In this document: positions 36,401-47,829 of the stretch, one piece after another
Layout: every line of letters starts with the position of its first letter
Numbering within the stretch: position 1 is the first letter of the stretch
NCBI RefSeq assembly: GCF_012489685.1
Contig: NC_080043.1
Location: 15,432,223 to 15,496,222 of the forward strand
Length of the DNA stretch: 64,000 bases
From: Lotus japonicus
Lineage: Eukaryota > Streptophyta > Magnoliopsida > Fabales > Fabaceae
Reading direction: 5' to 3'
The notes under the pieces: model-generated
What the model saw: the letters and a program-made list of their open reading frames with translations, nothing else
Told to the model about the DNA's origin: nothing
Databases searched by the model: none
Made by a program: the position numbers and the translations under genes

Positions 36401-36832
36401 TCACGAATCCCTAATCACAAGCTTATTCTTAAGGTTGACGTTCCAATTATAACATAGATCAATCTGGTGGGTTATGTAATGGAACAAGGTTAGTAGTCAC
36501 AAATTTGGGTAAGAGTTTTAATTCTAAGAATGAAGTTAATCCCTTCAGACTCAGGATTGTCATTCAAGTTTCAAACAAGACAGTTCTCAACTTCTTTAAG
36601 CTTTGCAATGATAATTAACAAGAGTCAAGGACAATTACTATCTCATGTTGGATTGTTTTTGCCTAAACTTGTTTTTACTCATGGGCAACTCTATGTTGCT
36701 TTGTCAAGAGTAAGGGCTCGCTTTGGTTTAAAGATCTTGATTTGGGATGAAGATGGTTCAATTTAAACTGGCACAAAAAACGCCGTGTATACTGAAGTCT
36801 TTGAAAACATATAAAAAAGCGGGCTAATCATT
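33427..36832 (+). pseudogene. Decayed autonomous Helitron: Rep plus Pif1-type helicase
   Basis: Plus-strand pieces follow the order of plant Helitron proteins. The helitron-like N domain (33854-34168) reads GTFTMIEAQRLSFIRHNQNF and NGVEEAISRGETYPSSIG. A second piece is VPYNPQLFMRYQ with KGRDRVSVHFT (34724 on). Helicase pieces lie at 35442-35687 (WKTLSVVLGSKGLIVLNVTS, SSGIASLLLPRGRTLHSRFS), 35751-36116 (VVVLDGDFRQNIPVI), 36233-36457 and 36530-36766 ([33 protein letters not shown]). The Walker A motif is ruined (GGTRKKF for GGTGKTF), and stops and frameshifts are frequent. It ends near 36830 with TEVFENI-stop. No 5' TC or 3' hairpin-CTRR end could be fixed. Confidence 0.9.
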
Positions 36833-37077
36833 TTATAGGTAATGAAATTATTAAGATTGATTTTCAGTTATTTGATTTATTAAATTTGTACACATTTCTA
36901 ACATAATCTTTTTTTCCTCATGTTGTAGGATATTATGTGACCATTTCCCCAAATTGGTTTACAATTACAATCCATCATTCTTCCCGACTCAGTCTATATT
37001 AAATTCCAAAATCTCAATATTTGTGATTCAAAATTAAATTTTTATTAAGTTATGTGTTATGATGCATAAACAATGTT

Positions 37078-37216
37078 TTTTTGATACATCGAAAAACTAG
37101 CAGAAAAAACAAACTAACGAGCTAACACTAAATCCCTCATGACAAGGGTCTCAACCTCCCATGGAGGTTTATCCAAGAAACTGAAATCCACTCCTGGAGA
37201 GCGCGCTCCTAACTTA
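37078..37216 (-). mobile_element. 5'-truncated non-LTR retroelement 3' end, TSD 17 bp
   Basis: Insert of 139 bp between exact 17-bp direct repeats gatgcataaacaatgtt (37061-37077 and 37217-37233). Read on the minus strand it ends in a run of A (tttttt just inside the left duplication). Both signs indicate target-primed reverse transcription. It contains only a 3' untranslated-like tail, so the family is undetermined. Confidence 0.8.
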
Positions 37217-37336
37217 GATGCATAAACAATGTTAGATATGTATTGTAATTCAAACTATTTTTTTACAACAAAAGATATATATTATTAAATAGATAAATTT
37301 CATGAGAACAACCCTCTCACAATTAGGACAAATCAA

Positions 37337-37430
37337 TTGGTATAGATAGCCTAAATGGTATTTGATGAATTAAAATTTCCTAAGTCTTGGGTTCAAATCC
37401 TACTGGTACCTAGATACAAAAAAAAAATAT
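37337..37430 (+). mobile_element. tRNA-derived SINE, about 94 bp
   Basis: It has a box-A-like tagcctaaatggta and a box-B-like gggttcaaatcctac at tRNA spacing, followed by a run of ten A. The flanks gacaaatcaa (37327-37336) and gacagatcaa (37431-37440) differ at one base and are the probable target duplication. The spacing between the boxes is not a foldable tRNA, so this is not a tRNA gene. Confidence 0.65.
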
Positions 37431-37484
37431 GACAGATCAACAAAACCCCACCAATTTAAACCACCCCAAAGGGCACACCCAGGG

Positions 37485-38380
37485 AACATACCTCGTTAAA
37501 ACCTTCCTAGGAAAAACTCATTGAGATAAAAACCTAGTGAAGAAAAAAAGTACAACATTTCCGAGAATTGCCTTTGATTCACTCGACACAACATAAATAC
37601 CCAATACAATAAAACATGAACAACCTAAATCTAACCACAATATATAAATTAAAAAAAAAGCCCTAAAAACAACACCGAAACAAATAAGGTGAAAGAAAAA
37701 CAACTCAAATCACAAAGAACTAAGACCTGTACTTATTAGGGTGGGTGCGTTTGAGATGCTGCACACACCCCTCAATAATCTCCTTATCAGAAACTTTGCA
37801 AACAAGACCCAACTCTTTTCCAACCGTCCACATCTCACGTGCACTCTCATAAACACAATCCTGAGACTGAGAAGACAACATACCCTCAGGATCCACCCTA
37901 TCATACGCAGTGCCAGACACACCCGAGGCCATACCCAGGGAACATACCTCGTTAAAACTTTCTTCAGAAAAACCTATTGAGATAAAAATGGAAAAAAAAA
38001 GTACAACATTCCCGAGAATTGTCTTTGGTTCACTCGAGACAACATAAATGCCCAATACAATAAAACATGAACAACCCAAACCTAACCATAATATATCAAT
38101 TAAAAAAATCCCTAAAAACAACACCAAAACAAATAAGATGAAAGGAAAACAGCCTAAATCACAAAGAACTAAGACTCATACTTATTAGAGTGGGTGCGTT
38201 TGAGATGCTGCACACACCCCTGAATAGCCTCTTCATCAGAAACTTCTCAAACAAGACCCAACACTTTTCCAGCCGTCCACACCTCACGTGCACGCTCATA
38301 AACACAATCCTAAGACTGAGAGGACAGCATACCCTCAAGATCCACCCTATCAGACCCAGAATCAACAACCTAAAACTCAT
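37485..38380 (-). pseudogene. Two tandem copies of a LINE-type protein tail
   Basis: Two direct copies of about 430-450 bp (roughly 37490-37930 and 37936-38365). On the minus strand each reads MLSSQSQDCVYESARE (or ERARE), then GKELGLVCKVSDKE and GCVQHLKRTHPNKYRS-stop, with about 85-90% identity. The shape and the pairing with downstream non-coding text recall the region between ORF1 and ORF2 of plant LINEs, but the family call is tentative. Confidence 0.5.
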
Positions 38381-38865
38381 GTTTTTTCCTTCCCCTCTTA
38401 GGGACTTTCCTACGCCAACCTCTTTTTTACTCGAACATAAAAACTATACCCACTTTAACTATTGCAACAATATGAAAACCAATTAACTGATATTATCCTA
38501 ATCTAATCCTAATATGAAAACAAATCGCAACAATATTTTAATATAAACAACTAAATATCCCCTCAGAGTATAAAAAAATATTAGGTAAGAGAGAAAACGG
38601 CACGTAAACAAGGACGAGGAGCATAAACGCAAGCTTTCCTTTCCTATTAAAACAAAATCAAGAAAAGCAGTCCGCAAAAGGACAACAATGATGTTACAAG
38701 TTTTAAGCCCAAAATAAAAACAATGTTACATGTACCAGGGAATGATGACTACGGGCTACAACAGCTGATCAATAATTTAGCAGTATAAAATAAATAAAGA
38801 AACCCATGCTTTAGCAATATAATGTACAGAAACAAACAAAAAATACTAACCTAAGAAACTTAAAA
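38381..38865. other. 3' flank of the bromodomain gene
   Basis: AT-rich sequence downstream (on the minus strand) of the bromodomain gene stop codon. It probably contains the 3' UTR. AATAAA-like words occur, but no single polyadenylation site stands out. Confidence 0.4.
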
Positions 38866-41800
38866 TCATTTCTTAGAACGTTTCTTGGGTCGCTTATCTT
38901 TCCCCCCACTAGCACCACTTTCTCTCCCACGCTTTGCACTAACAGGAGTGGTCTCAGCTGCCTTCTTTGGAGGTCTCCCAACACTCCTCTTCGAGTTCTC
39001 AGCAGTATTCTTACTCCTTTTATCTCCTGACCCTGGCCCTCCTTCATTGTTATTCCTTGAAGCCTTTTCTTTTCCTTTATCCCCCTTTGCACTATTCACC
39101 GGTTTCTTCTGCTCTTTCACACCTCCACCACCACCCTTGCTGCTGCTGTTACTTCCTCCTCCTGCTGCTGCACCACTCTTCAGCGCCTCCACTGAAGTGT
39201 TTCGCTTAATACGTTTCAGGAAATCAGCGGCAGCGTTCCTCTTCTTTTCAGGCACCGGCTCTGCTTTGCTCTTCTCCAATTTCAAGGTCTCGGTAGACTT
39301 GCTCGTCGAGGACCCTCCTTTAGTGGTGGAGTTAGAAGAAGGTTTCTTATTGCTAGTGTTGGTGTTGAGATTCTTGTTGCTTCTCCTCAGGCTTCTCGCT
39401 CCGGTGGTGACGGGCTTTTCCTTGGTCTTGGGAGCCTCCTCCTCGTCTGTCTCGGAATTAGAAGGTTTTAAGGGTGGTTTTGCATCAGAAGGTGGCTTTT
39501 CCTTCTTGTCATTGGCGATGGTTTGGGTGTCACTCTTCTGGCCAGAGGTTGCTGGGGAAGCTTTGGCTGAGATTGAACTTCGCTTGCGGCAAACTAAAAT
39601 AGGAGCAGAAGCTTGGTGCTTGGAGAGGAGAGAATCTGGTTTGGCCGGTGGTGCGTTTGGAGGGAGTGAATCACTCTTCTGGGGTGAAGGGTCGGATTGC
39701 GACTGGCCATGGCTTCTCATCTCAGAGATGACAATGTGGTGCAGCTGCTGCGCCGCCCGCGATTCAGTGGAGCCTTCAGGGAAGAACACGGTGGCGTTGG
39801 TGAAGAGAAGGAGAAGGTCCCGAAAGAATGCGCTGGTGCACGAGGAATAGGAACCCTTTTGAAGTCTCAGTTGTATGGTTTCCAAGTCTACATGCTGTCT
39901 CACCGTTTCTTTGTACCTATCCGAGTCCTCCTGTCACAAAACACCAAGCCAAATCTATTAGTCAAAGGTAGACCCCAATTGGTGTAAACAACAAGAGTGA
40001 GAAAAGAAGATAATCGAGTGAAGTAATATTAACAAGTAACTTGACAAGTAATTTGACACAAAAAGAAGAGATATAAGAAAAAATAAAAATATATTGGAAA
40101 TAAGATACAAGAAAAATCGCATGTGAATGTGTAAAAACTGATTTCCTAACCAAATTTATTTTTATCTCTCATTAACTTTTTGTTACATCAAAAAGATAAA
40201 CTACAATCCTCCAAAGTTAATCCCTGGATCTCCTCCTCCTCAATCCATATGTCCACCAGCCTTTACCATTTGAGCTGTCATTATGGACCATCTCTCTCCA
40301 TTTAAACATTTACAGTTTTTATAAATTATATCAATTTAAAATTATAACAAATTCATATAAATTTTTCTTATATTTTTAGATGATATTAAAGCAAGCAGCT
40401 TTTTATCCTGAAAAATCATGGGGTGTTACCAAATTTAGATTTCTTCAAACATAAAACAAACACCGTCGATATGAATCTATTCAATACATTGAATTTCAGC
40501 ATCTGAGATATTCTTAGAATAAAATAAACGAACTACAAAGTACACAATTAACAAGATTATATTTTGTAATTACTCCCTCTATTCTTAAACGATTATTTTT
40601 TAAGATTCACATGATTTAAGAGCTGTTAAGTAATTTGTAAGAATTGTGATAGGTGAAAATTAGAAATATTGAGTGAGAAATAAAATATTAAATGAAGGTA
40701 CATAAATTCTTAAATTTTTAAAACAACATTAAAACAATAATTGTTTTGGAGGAAATCATTTATAAAATGAATCATACAAATTCTTCGAACACAAGTACAC
40801 AACCATGTCAAAAGGTGCATATCTAAGAATAAGACCTCGCTTTTTGTTGTTTTAACGAGAAAGGACGAGCAAAGTAAGCATCGAAGAGCACAAAAAAGAT
40901 AGGGCCTACATGTTATTCCACTACCGTCTAAATTTCATTTTTAAAACAATCAATATACGTATACATATAAATAATATAGAAATTTAAAAGACACCAAATC
41001 ACATCTCCTATTTCTTTCTTTAATTTCCCTTTGTCACTTAAGGTGTTTGACCGCAAATGTCCACAAATCATTTTGAAAAAGAATAAAATAAGAAATAATA
41101 TACATGATAAATATGGGATAGAAAAAGAATATAGAGATATGAGAAAATGAATGAAAATGAAATAAAAAAGAAATAAGTATTAATGAATTATGAAATTCAC
41201 CTCGTAACCAAACATTCAATTGGACAATGAAAAAGAAAAAAAAAAGTTAAACACCTATTCCACCTCCAACTCCACCTCCATTTCATCTCAAAGAGAAGGA
41301 GATGGATTTGTATGAGAAATGAAATATTGAAAGATTATTTTGCTACTTTACATAAGAAAAAGATCAATAATTTTATAAAATAGAAAACTTTTTAATATTT
41401 TAAAAATATAAAAATCATAGAGAATATTATCATTTATTTTAAACTTCGAATAATAATAGTCATATATATATGTTATAATTTTAAGAGTAAAATCTATTTA
41501 AGATGAAAAAACAAAGTAAGGGTGATGTATAATAACCCAAACAATAACTATTCTTTTTTTGAAATTAAATAATAATAACTATTCAACTTTAAGATTCAGA
41601 GGGACACAGTTGGATGAAAACGACCTGTGACCAAACACGTCACAGCCGTGAAGGATGGGCGTAAAAAATGGAATAATTAATCTGTATATAATAATAATTT
41701 ATTTTCGGTCAATAGTATTTTTTTAATTCATTCTCATTTCTCTTTTTCCTCATATATCAAATTTTATCTCCTTATCTTTCTTTTTTCTCGAATTAATTCA

Positions 41801-44412
41801 TTCACACTTTTATTTCCCTTTTATCTCATTTTCACATACTTTTGTTCCCTATCACCAGCTATAATTTATTCACACCTCACACCTCATTTCCACATTCACT
41901 TCCTCTCTATTACTTTCTTTTCTTTCAATCATATCACCCTATCAAATCTTTTATTTTCTCTTCTTTTCTTCCCATCTTTCTCTTATCGTGTGAAGATAAC
42001 TTAATTCTTTTTCCTTTCTATTCCTTTATCCCTAGTTGGAAGTGGGATTGAAGTCTTAATGAGGTGTCAAATGTCAACCAATTTTTTTCTTCCCCTACTT
42101 TTGGGTCAATAAGAAAAAGCTTGGTGCAATGAATTTGGACGTAGCCCAAAACTAAACCAACTCATGGGCTTGATACAAATTCGACCTGAAATCGTATTTC
42201 CACGCACGTTGCATGGAGAAGCACCCAATGCTGGGCTGGAAAAACTCACGTGCTAAGCTAAACCATACTTTTTTTTATGTTTGTTTCCAAAAATTAGGGA
42301 AATATAAAGTAATATTAATATTCCTATGACACCAAAAAAAAGATTTTTCCTCTAAAGGGAAAAAAATTGCGTAAATGGGTCCTTTAGAATTCATCTTTTC
42401 TAGGCGTAGAATAATTAGAAATAATTCTGCATGTTTCAAATCGAGACAGACCATATCTGCCAGACACAATAGGTTGAATATTTAAGAAGGAAATATAGCA
42501 TTTATGTTTATGATCAAAGAGATTTATGAAATTAATTATCCATATATAATGTAATTAATCTCATAGTTTGACACTTTCAAAAAAAATCTCATCTTTTGAG
42601 ATAGTTAATGATATCTACCTTTCAAGATAAGGATGAGGAAACTACCACTTTCAGTTGTAGGAAAGTATATCATATCTAGAACTCCTCTTAGTGATCTTGA
42701 AATTGAAATGGGCATGTAGTGTTTTTTCTTAAATAAACTTGATCTATTTATCAAGTTTTTACTTTTCCTTTTTTATTTGGTCATTGTTTTTTATTCACAA
42801 ACTTTGTGCCCATAAGAAACCAATCTACTTCTATAGTGGTCCCCATTGGTTGGACAGTCATGATTTAAAATCGTATCCTATTCTACTCTTATTCAAATCT
42901 TAATGTTTTATTATTTTTCAAAAATTATTTCAAATAAGAGCGCATGCATGTAATTTTTTTTATTTCGCTAGTTAAATTGGGATTGCTATTTCAACTTAGT
43001 GCGATAAAGGTTAAAAATCTTACTAAGAATGTGGCTTTTATAAAATGAACTCTCGACTTATGAGTTTAACTTATGAGTTTAAACGGACACTTTTAACATA
43101 TGCGACTATCGATAAGGTGTAAGTTTTTTAGATTCAAAGAAAATTATATCGTTTAAAAATAAAATTATAAAAAAAAAATAAAAGATGAATTGTTTTTGTT
43201 CAAATTTTTGAAAAACGTAAAATACCGATTTTGCCCACGCAAAAGGGAGTAGGATGGAATACCTGGTTTTCAAGACGGCGCTCGAACAATGAAATGTTCT
43301 CATGTCCTTTGATCAGCTCCCACACGCCAACCAACGGCTCAGATTTCACCATCGCCACCTCGCCGCCGCCGGAAACCTCCTTCCGCCGCTGCGTCTTCCT
43401 CCTCCTCGTCAAGCTCGCCGAGCTCTGCACATCGCTGCTCTCCCTCGTCCCTCCTCCATCTCCCGAGTGAGCCGCCACCGAGTCATTCAACTCCGACGAT
43501 CCCTCCTCCGCCGCCGCCTTCCTCTCCTCACTCGGAGGCACCGACTCACACGTCGGAACCTTAGCCTCGGTATCATAGCTTCCGTTATTCGATTCTTCCC
43601 CAACCGGTTTTCTCTTCCGCGTAACCGGATCCGGTTCGTTTGGACCGGATTGAACCGGAGCCGGTCCAGGTCCTAATTTCACGTCACCTTCCCCGGTTTT
43701 CGCCACCTCAAACCTCGAATCGGTCGAGTTGGACTCGTTAACCGACTGGTTCTCCCGGTCCGATTCCTCACCCGCTGTTGGTAGCAGCTTATCCTCCGGT
43801 TCGGAATTCACCGGTCCAGCCACTTCTTGTTCTCCGCCTTTGTCGTTTACCGGCAGCCGCTTCTCGCCGGAAACCGCCGGATCTGGTTTTTCATCCTCCT
43901 TCGCGTTCTTCTCCTTCTCTTTCAATTCCTGTAACCTCTTCACCTCTTTCTCCCACGATCTGAAAATTTTCAAAAAAAAAAAAAATAGATCTATAAAACC
44001 TAAATAAAATTAAACAAAAATTAAATAATTCAAAAAAATTCGAGGTGTGTGTGTGTGAGAGAGAGAGAGAGATTTACTGAATGTTGACGTCGTGGCGCTG
44101 GACATCACGCCGGAGCTCGGCGCAGCGGAGCTTCCGCACTTCTTCACGCCAGGGGACGACGTGATCGGAGGCGGCGGCGCCGTTGCATTGGTCACCGAAT
44201 CGGCGGTCGAGATCGTGAAACCGCTCCTGGCAGTGGTGTGCGGTGAAGAGGCGGCGGTTGATGCGGGACTGGAGCTCCATGGCGACGTTGTCCCAGTCGT
44301 TGAAGCCATGGCGTTCGACGGCGAAGGCTAGCAAGAGGTCTTCCTTCGTGCCCCAAGGGTGGTGGTGGTTGTCTAGGTTTGGGTGTGGGTTGTGGTTTTG
44401 GTTGTTTTCCAT
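38866..44412 (-). CDS. SANT/Myb + bromodomain nuclear protein, 698 aa
   Basis: Exons on the minus strand: 44078-44412 (ATG at 44412), 43263-43959, 38866-39930 (TGA at 38866-38868). Donors and acceptors are canonical and the phases fit. Residues ~18-70 form a SANT/Myb-like domain (WGTKEDLLLAFAVERHGF, DWDNVAMELQSR). A Lys/Glu coiled coil follows (SWEKEVKRLQELKEKEK). A long acidic Pro/Ser linker leads to a bromodomain at ~325-415 (SLFERRLENQ joined across intron 2 to QHVDLETIQLRLQKGSY and RDLLLLFTNATVFFPEGS). The basic Ser/Lys tail carries an AT-hook-like SVGRPPKKAAE and ends in KRPKKRSKK, a likely nuclear signal. This is the plant DNA-binding bromodomain family; a chromatin role is inferred. 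Where bromodomains usually have YN for acetyl-lysine contact, this one has FF. The upstream in-frame ATG at 44472 is rejected because family members start just before the SANT domain. Confidence 0.92.
40573..40762. mobile_element. Stowaway-like MITE in intron 2 of the bromodomain gene
   Basis: It begins CTCCCTCTATTCTTAAAC after a TA, the common Stowaway (Tc1/mariner) style. An imperfect inverted end, aattgttttggaggaaatc, lies near 40738-40756. About 190 bp of AT-rich DNA lies between. The ends are worn and the match is partial. Confidence 0.4.
44046..44071. repeat. (GT)n(GA)n microsatellite in intron 1
   Basis: gtgtgtgtgtgt followed by gagagagagagagaga, immediately inside intron 1 next to its donor (44071-44077). 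A candidate length-polymorphic marker. Confidence 0.85.
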
Positions 44413-45268
44413 ATGATATGTGAGTGATATGAGAAACAAAAAAATATATGATGATGGTTTAACCATAAACAACTGCTTCCTCTCTTGCCTCCTCTTCTCT
44501 CACAACAACACCTCTTCAAATCCAATCCCTTAATTATATTTATTTTCCAATATATATACATACATACATAAAATAAAATAAATAATTATTTTGAGAAAAT
44601 AAATACAACCAATTAGGGTTTTTTTTTCCTTTTGTGGTTTGGGAAATTATTTTAAGTTTTTGGCTTTTGGGGGGTTTTGGTTTTGGAGTTGGGGTTGGAA
44701 TGAAGAAATAGTAGTAACGCTTAGTATGGTGTGAGTGAGGTTTGAGATTTATCTATGGATATGATGTTATAATGTGTAAAGTGTGCTACACGGGCCTGAC
44801 CTGGGACACATTGAATCAGGCACGCAACTGAAACGGGGAGTTTTGGTTTTGTATTCCTTGAGAGATTCTGACCTCAAATTTCATCTGTAATTCCTTACCC
44901 CCACTTGGTTTCATGTGGATATTGGACTCGTGGTTCTTTTCTTTGGGTTTGCTCTATGGGCTTGGTAATGCTTAAGTGCTAAGTAGTCCAATAAGTAAGG
45001 GATATAAACTATAAAGGCCTGTTAGGAATTCCAATAAGATGTTATTCTCGATGAAAGAGGCTTTTGTCCAAAAAAAAAATGCAAGAGGCTTGGAAGAGGG
45101 AGGGTGATAAAAAGACCACGTTAAAGAAAATTTTTTAGCACACGGGTAGGAGTATTGGGAATAATGTTGTTTTCACACCAAAAAATGGTGGAAAGAGGTG
45201 GAAGGAGGAGAGAGATAGAAAGAAAAGAAAAAATATGAGAGAGAAAGTATGAGATGTGATAGATGATA
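44413..45268. other. Upstream region of the bromodomain gene
   Basis: Contains the 5' flank of the minus-strand bromodomain gene. Pyrimidine-rich tracts read on the minus strand and an (ATAC/ATAT) stretch occur near 44550-44570. No promoter element can be asserted. No other gene seen. Confidence 0.4.
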
Positions 45269-45454
45269 GGCTTAATCTTAAAATGAAAAAGAAAATCCAC
45301 ATCACTGCTCCGTTTGGTCAAACTAACGGAACATAACAGAAGGGCCCCAATCGCACGTTTTTGAAACGTTGGGGTGCCTGACCGCTATGTTTAAACACGG
45401 GGGGCCCCGATCGCTCATTTTTGAAAGATCAGGGGCCCAAAGTGGAATTAAGCC
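45269..45454. mobile_element. Mutator-like MITE, 186 bp, TSD tagatgata
   Basis: The ends are GGCTTAATCTTAAAATG and, inverted, ggaattaagcc. The exact 9-bp duplication tagatgata lies at 45260-45268 and 45455-45463. Inside, a short sequence (gccccaatcgcacgtttttg and gccccgatcgctcatttttg) occurs twice in direct orientation. No coding capacity. Confidence 0.85.
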
Positions 45455-45463
45455 TAGATGATA

Positions 45464-46630
45464 AGAGGGAAGAGAAAGAAATAAAAATGGATGGAAATAA
45501 GGTGTATAAATAATGAGGTGTTAACATATCATTATTGGGAGTATTGGTGTATGAGATCAAGGTTTTGACACGGGCGATACGTGTACATGGCTTTCTCAAC
45601 GAAATACTTTTGAGGTTTTAATGGTTCAAATAGGTGTAAGAGTAAACCTTATACGATCTGTGTGATCTATCATGTCAAATCAATGGGAACAAATTACCGT
45701 AGAGCAGAACCTTTTATAAATCCATAACAAGCGACGGAAGGATTGAAGAAGGGGTTGGTCTTCCAAATCACCAAGCTTGTCCTTTGGGTTTCTCTCTATT
45801 TTCTGTGATAATGGGATGTCAGGGGAAAACTTAACGCTTGTGATTTGGGGACCATGCCCCTATTTATATTATAATAATCTATATTTTTTATTTATGTTTC
45901 AAATCCTCACTAAAACAAAATTATATCTTTATGTCTCTACACATTAAAGACCAAATCTTATCAAATACATAATTACCCCAATTAACTGAAATCATATATT
46001 ATCTTATAATATCACATGTAATTTGGTATCACAAATTACAGTCCATGATCCATAATTAATTACATATATAGCCCAATATTTGATAATGATCTAATAATAG
46101 GGAAATTGAAATTATAGATTTTTTTCCACGCAACTGTATCTTTAAAATGGGGGTAGAAATCAGATTCAAAGAATAAAATATGATTAAGGGCTTGACAATT
46201 CACAAATAGATTGAATGAATGAGAACTCCCCTTATGATTAGTGCTCCTAGATTCAAAAGGAATTATTAGGTGCACTTTTCAAATATTTGCCTCTAAGGAT
46301 TTTAGAATTCCCAAATTAATTAGCATGGAAATGAACAAGTTCGTGTTGGCAGAAATAAAATGTGGATTTTTATAAAGCAATGTAGCAATTCTCTTTAGTT
46401 AGCCAAATTGTGTGGTTTGGAATTGGCATTTGCTTTCATCTCAAATTGTATAACTTCTCTTTGGATCATCCTATGTATAAAATGAGAAAATTTGATTAGT
46501 TGAAAAAAAAAATTAGGTTTTATTTTATTATTACTTTAAATAGGTCATCTATTTTATATTTTTATCAATTTCACTAAATGCATCTACCTTTGTGAATAAG
46601 AGCATTGTTATTTGCCTATTTGGCACGACC
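45464..46630. other. Intergenic, AT-rich
   Basis: The segment 45.55-45.86 kb (around caagcgacggaaggattgaag) has the look of a worn LTR or leader region, but no ends or primer site are visible. The rest is AT-rich without a recognised gene. Confidence 0.35.
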
Positions 46631-46650
46631 CCAATAGCATGAATCTGATA

Positions 46651-47064
46651 GGGTTTTTTGGCTTTGAGGGCAAAGGGATGTTTACTCGGCATAATTGTTA
46701 GCTGTCATTTGTGGTCTCACCTTTGCTTGAAATATGGGCATGCGTGAGCTGGTTTGTGAACTTAGTTGTCTGGATGTTGTTAATGGTCTTACTCTACATG
46801 GTTCTCTTAATCTTCATTCTTGTGTTGCTTATCTGACTAAAGCTAGGAGCTTAGTTCAGCAGAATTGAGAGGTTTTTTATTAGCATGTCTCTAGAGAGTT
46901 TAATAATGCGGTAAATTCTTTAGCTAAATTGGGGCTTAAGGAAGTTGAGATGAAGTCTTGGTCCTCCCCTCCTTCTGAAGTTCTCCACCTTTTGGAGAAG
47001 GGCTAGTTTTTCCTTTTGATGATTGTTCATGTTGTTTTTATTTCCAAATTACCAAAAAAAAAAC
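46651..47064 (+). pseudogene. 5'-truncated LINE: RNase H C-terminus and poly(A)
   Basis: The plus strand reads MRELVCELSCLDVVNGLTLH then HVSREFNNAVNSLAKLGLKE and a terminal LEKG-stop, with two internal stops. This is the C-terminal part of the LINE RNase H domain. About 40 bp after the stop is a run of ten A (47054-47063). Flanking words ccaatagcatgaatctgata (46631-46650) and ccaatagcacgaatctgata (starting near 47086) are nearly identical direct repeats, probably the target duplication or its remnant. Confidence 0.75.
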
Positions 47065-47394
47065 AATAGCACAAATCAGGCATCACCAATAGCACGAATC
47101 TGATAAGTTGATACTGATGACGTGTGAGTGTCTTCAAACGATTGTTTTCAAAAAAGAAAAAAGAAAAAAGAGGTAACATGTTTATGCAAAACTTTCAAAA
47201 AAAAAAAAAAATTGAAACGTATAGTATCAGATAAGGTAAAAGTATTTTTTAGATAAGGTGAAGTGTAAAAAGTGATTTCATAGAAGTATTATCTCCCATC
47301 GCATGTAAATAAAAGTTTTGAAACGTTGGGTAAATGTTTAAAGTAGTCGTAGTAGCTTAGGTTCTCTTAGTTGTGGGGTAGATGGAGTAGGAGG

Positions 47395-47539
47395 TCCCCG
47401 AATGATAGCTCAAGTGGTAAGAACTAGAGACATAAGGGTTGAGTGGGATGAAGGATGAAGGGTCCCGGGTTCGAACCCGAATAAGGGATTAATTTACTAA
47501 CATTTCTAACAACTAACATTTGTCTATAAAAAAAATACT
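47395..47539 (+). mobile_element. tRNA-derived SINE, 145 bp, TSD gagtaggagg
   Basis: Box A tagctcaagtggtaag and box B gggttcgaacccg (pol III internal promoter) are followed by an unrelated body and an A run. Exact 10-bp direct repeats gagtaggagg flank it (47385-47394 and 47540-47549). The boxes are farther apart than in a tRNA gene and no cloverleaf is possible, so it is a SINE rather than a tRNA. Confidence 0.85.
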
Positions 47540-47829
47540 GAGTAGGAGGACCTACGTATATGCCCATTAGTTAAAATTCTAAGAATTTGTATAGTCTTGT
47601 AATCATTAGTTTTAACTTAAGTAAACAATTCAAAAAAATTATTCACTCTTCGTAAATGTTTAAAATAGCCAAAATTTGGTGCTCTCTTCTTGTGATAGTA
47701 AGAATCGTTTCAGTTACATCATGATATTTATTCATTAAAAATTATTGAAAAGTTAATGTGTCTATGTATTTAATTATATTCTTCAAATTAATGCATTCAT
47801 GTCTTGCAAGATTGAAAATATGAGGTAAA

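Noticed and set aside
38885..39850. 321-codon plus-strand open frame
   Set aside because: It is antisense to the last exon of the bromodomain gene. Its Leu/Ser/Pro composition reflects the Lys/Ser/Gly codons of the real strand.
43231..44007. Plus-strand open frames of 79-124 codons
   Set aside because: Antisense shadows of exon 2 of the bromodomain gene, which has correct splice sites and family motifs on the minus strand.
44410..44472. Upstream in-frame ATG at 44472 as start of the bromodomain gene
   Set aside because: It would add a hydrophobic N-terminal segment (IFLFLISL) before the SANT domain, contrary to the nuclear family. MENNQ at 44412 fits better.
47395..47475. A possible tRNA gene (GGTTCGAACCC and TAGCTCAAGTGG)
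   Set aside because: The two boxes are too far apart, no acceptor stem or anticodon arm can be formed, and the unit has a poly(A) end and target duplications; called a SINE.
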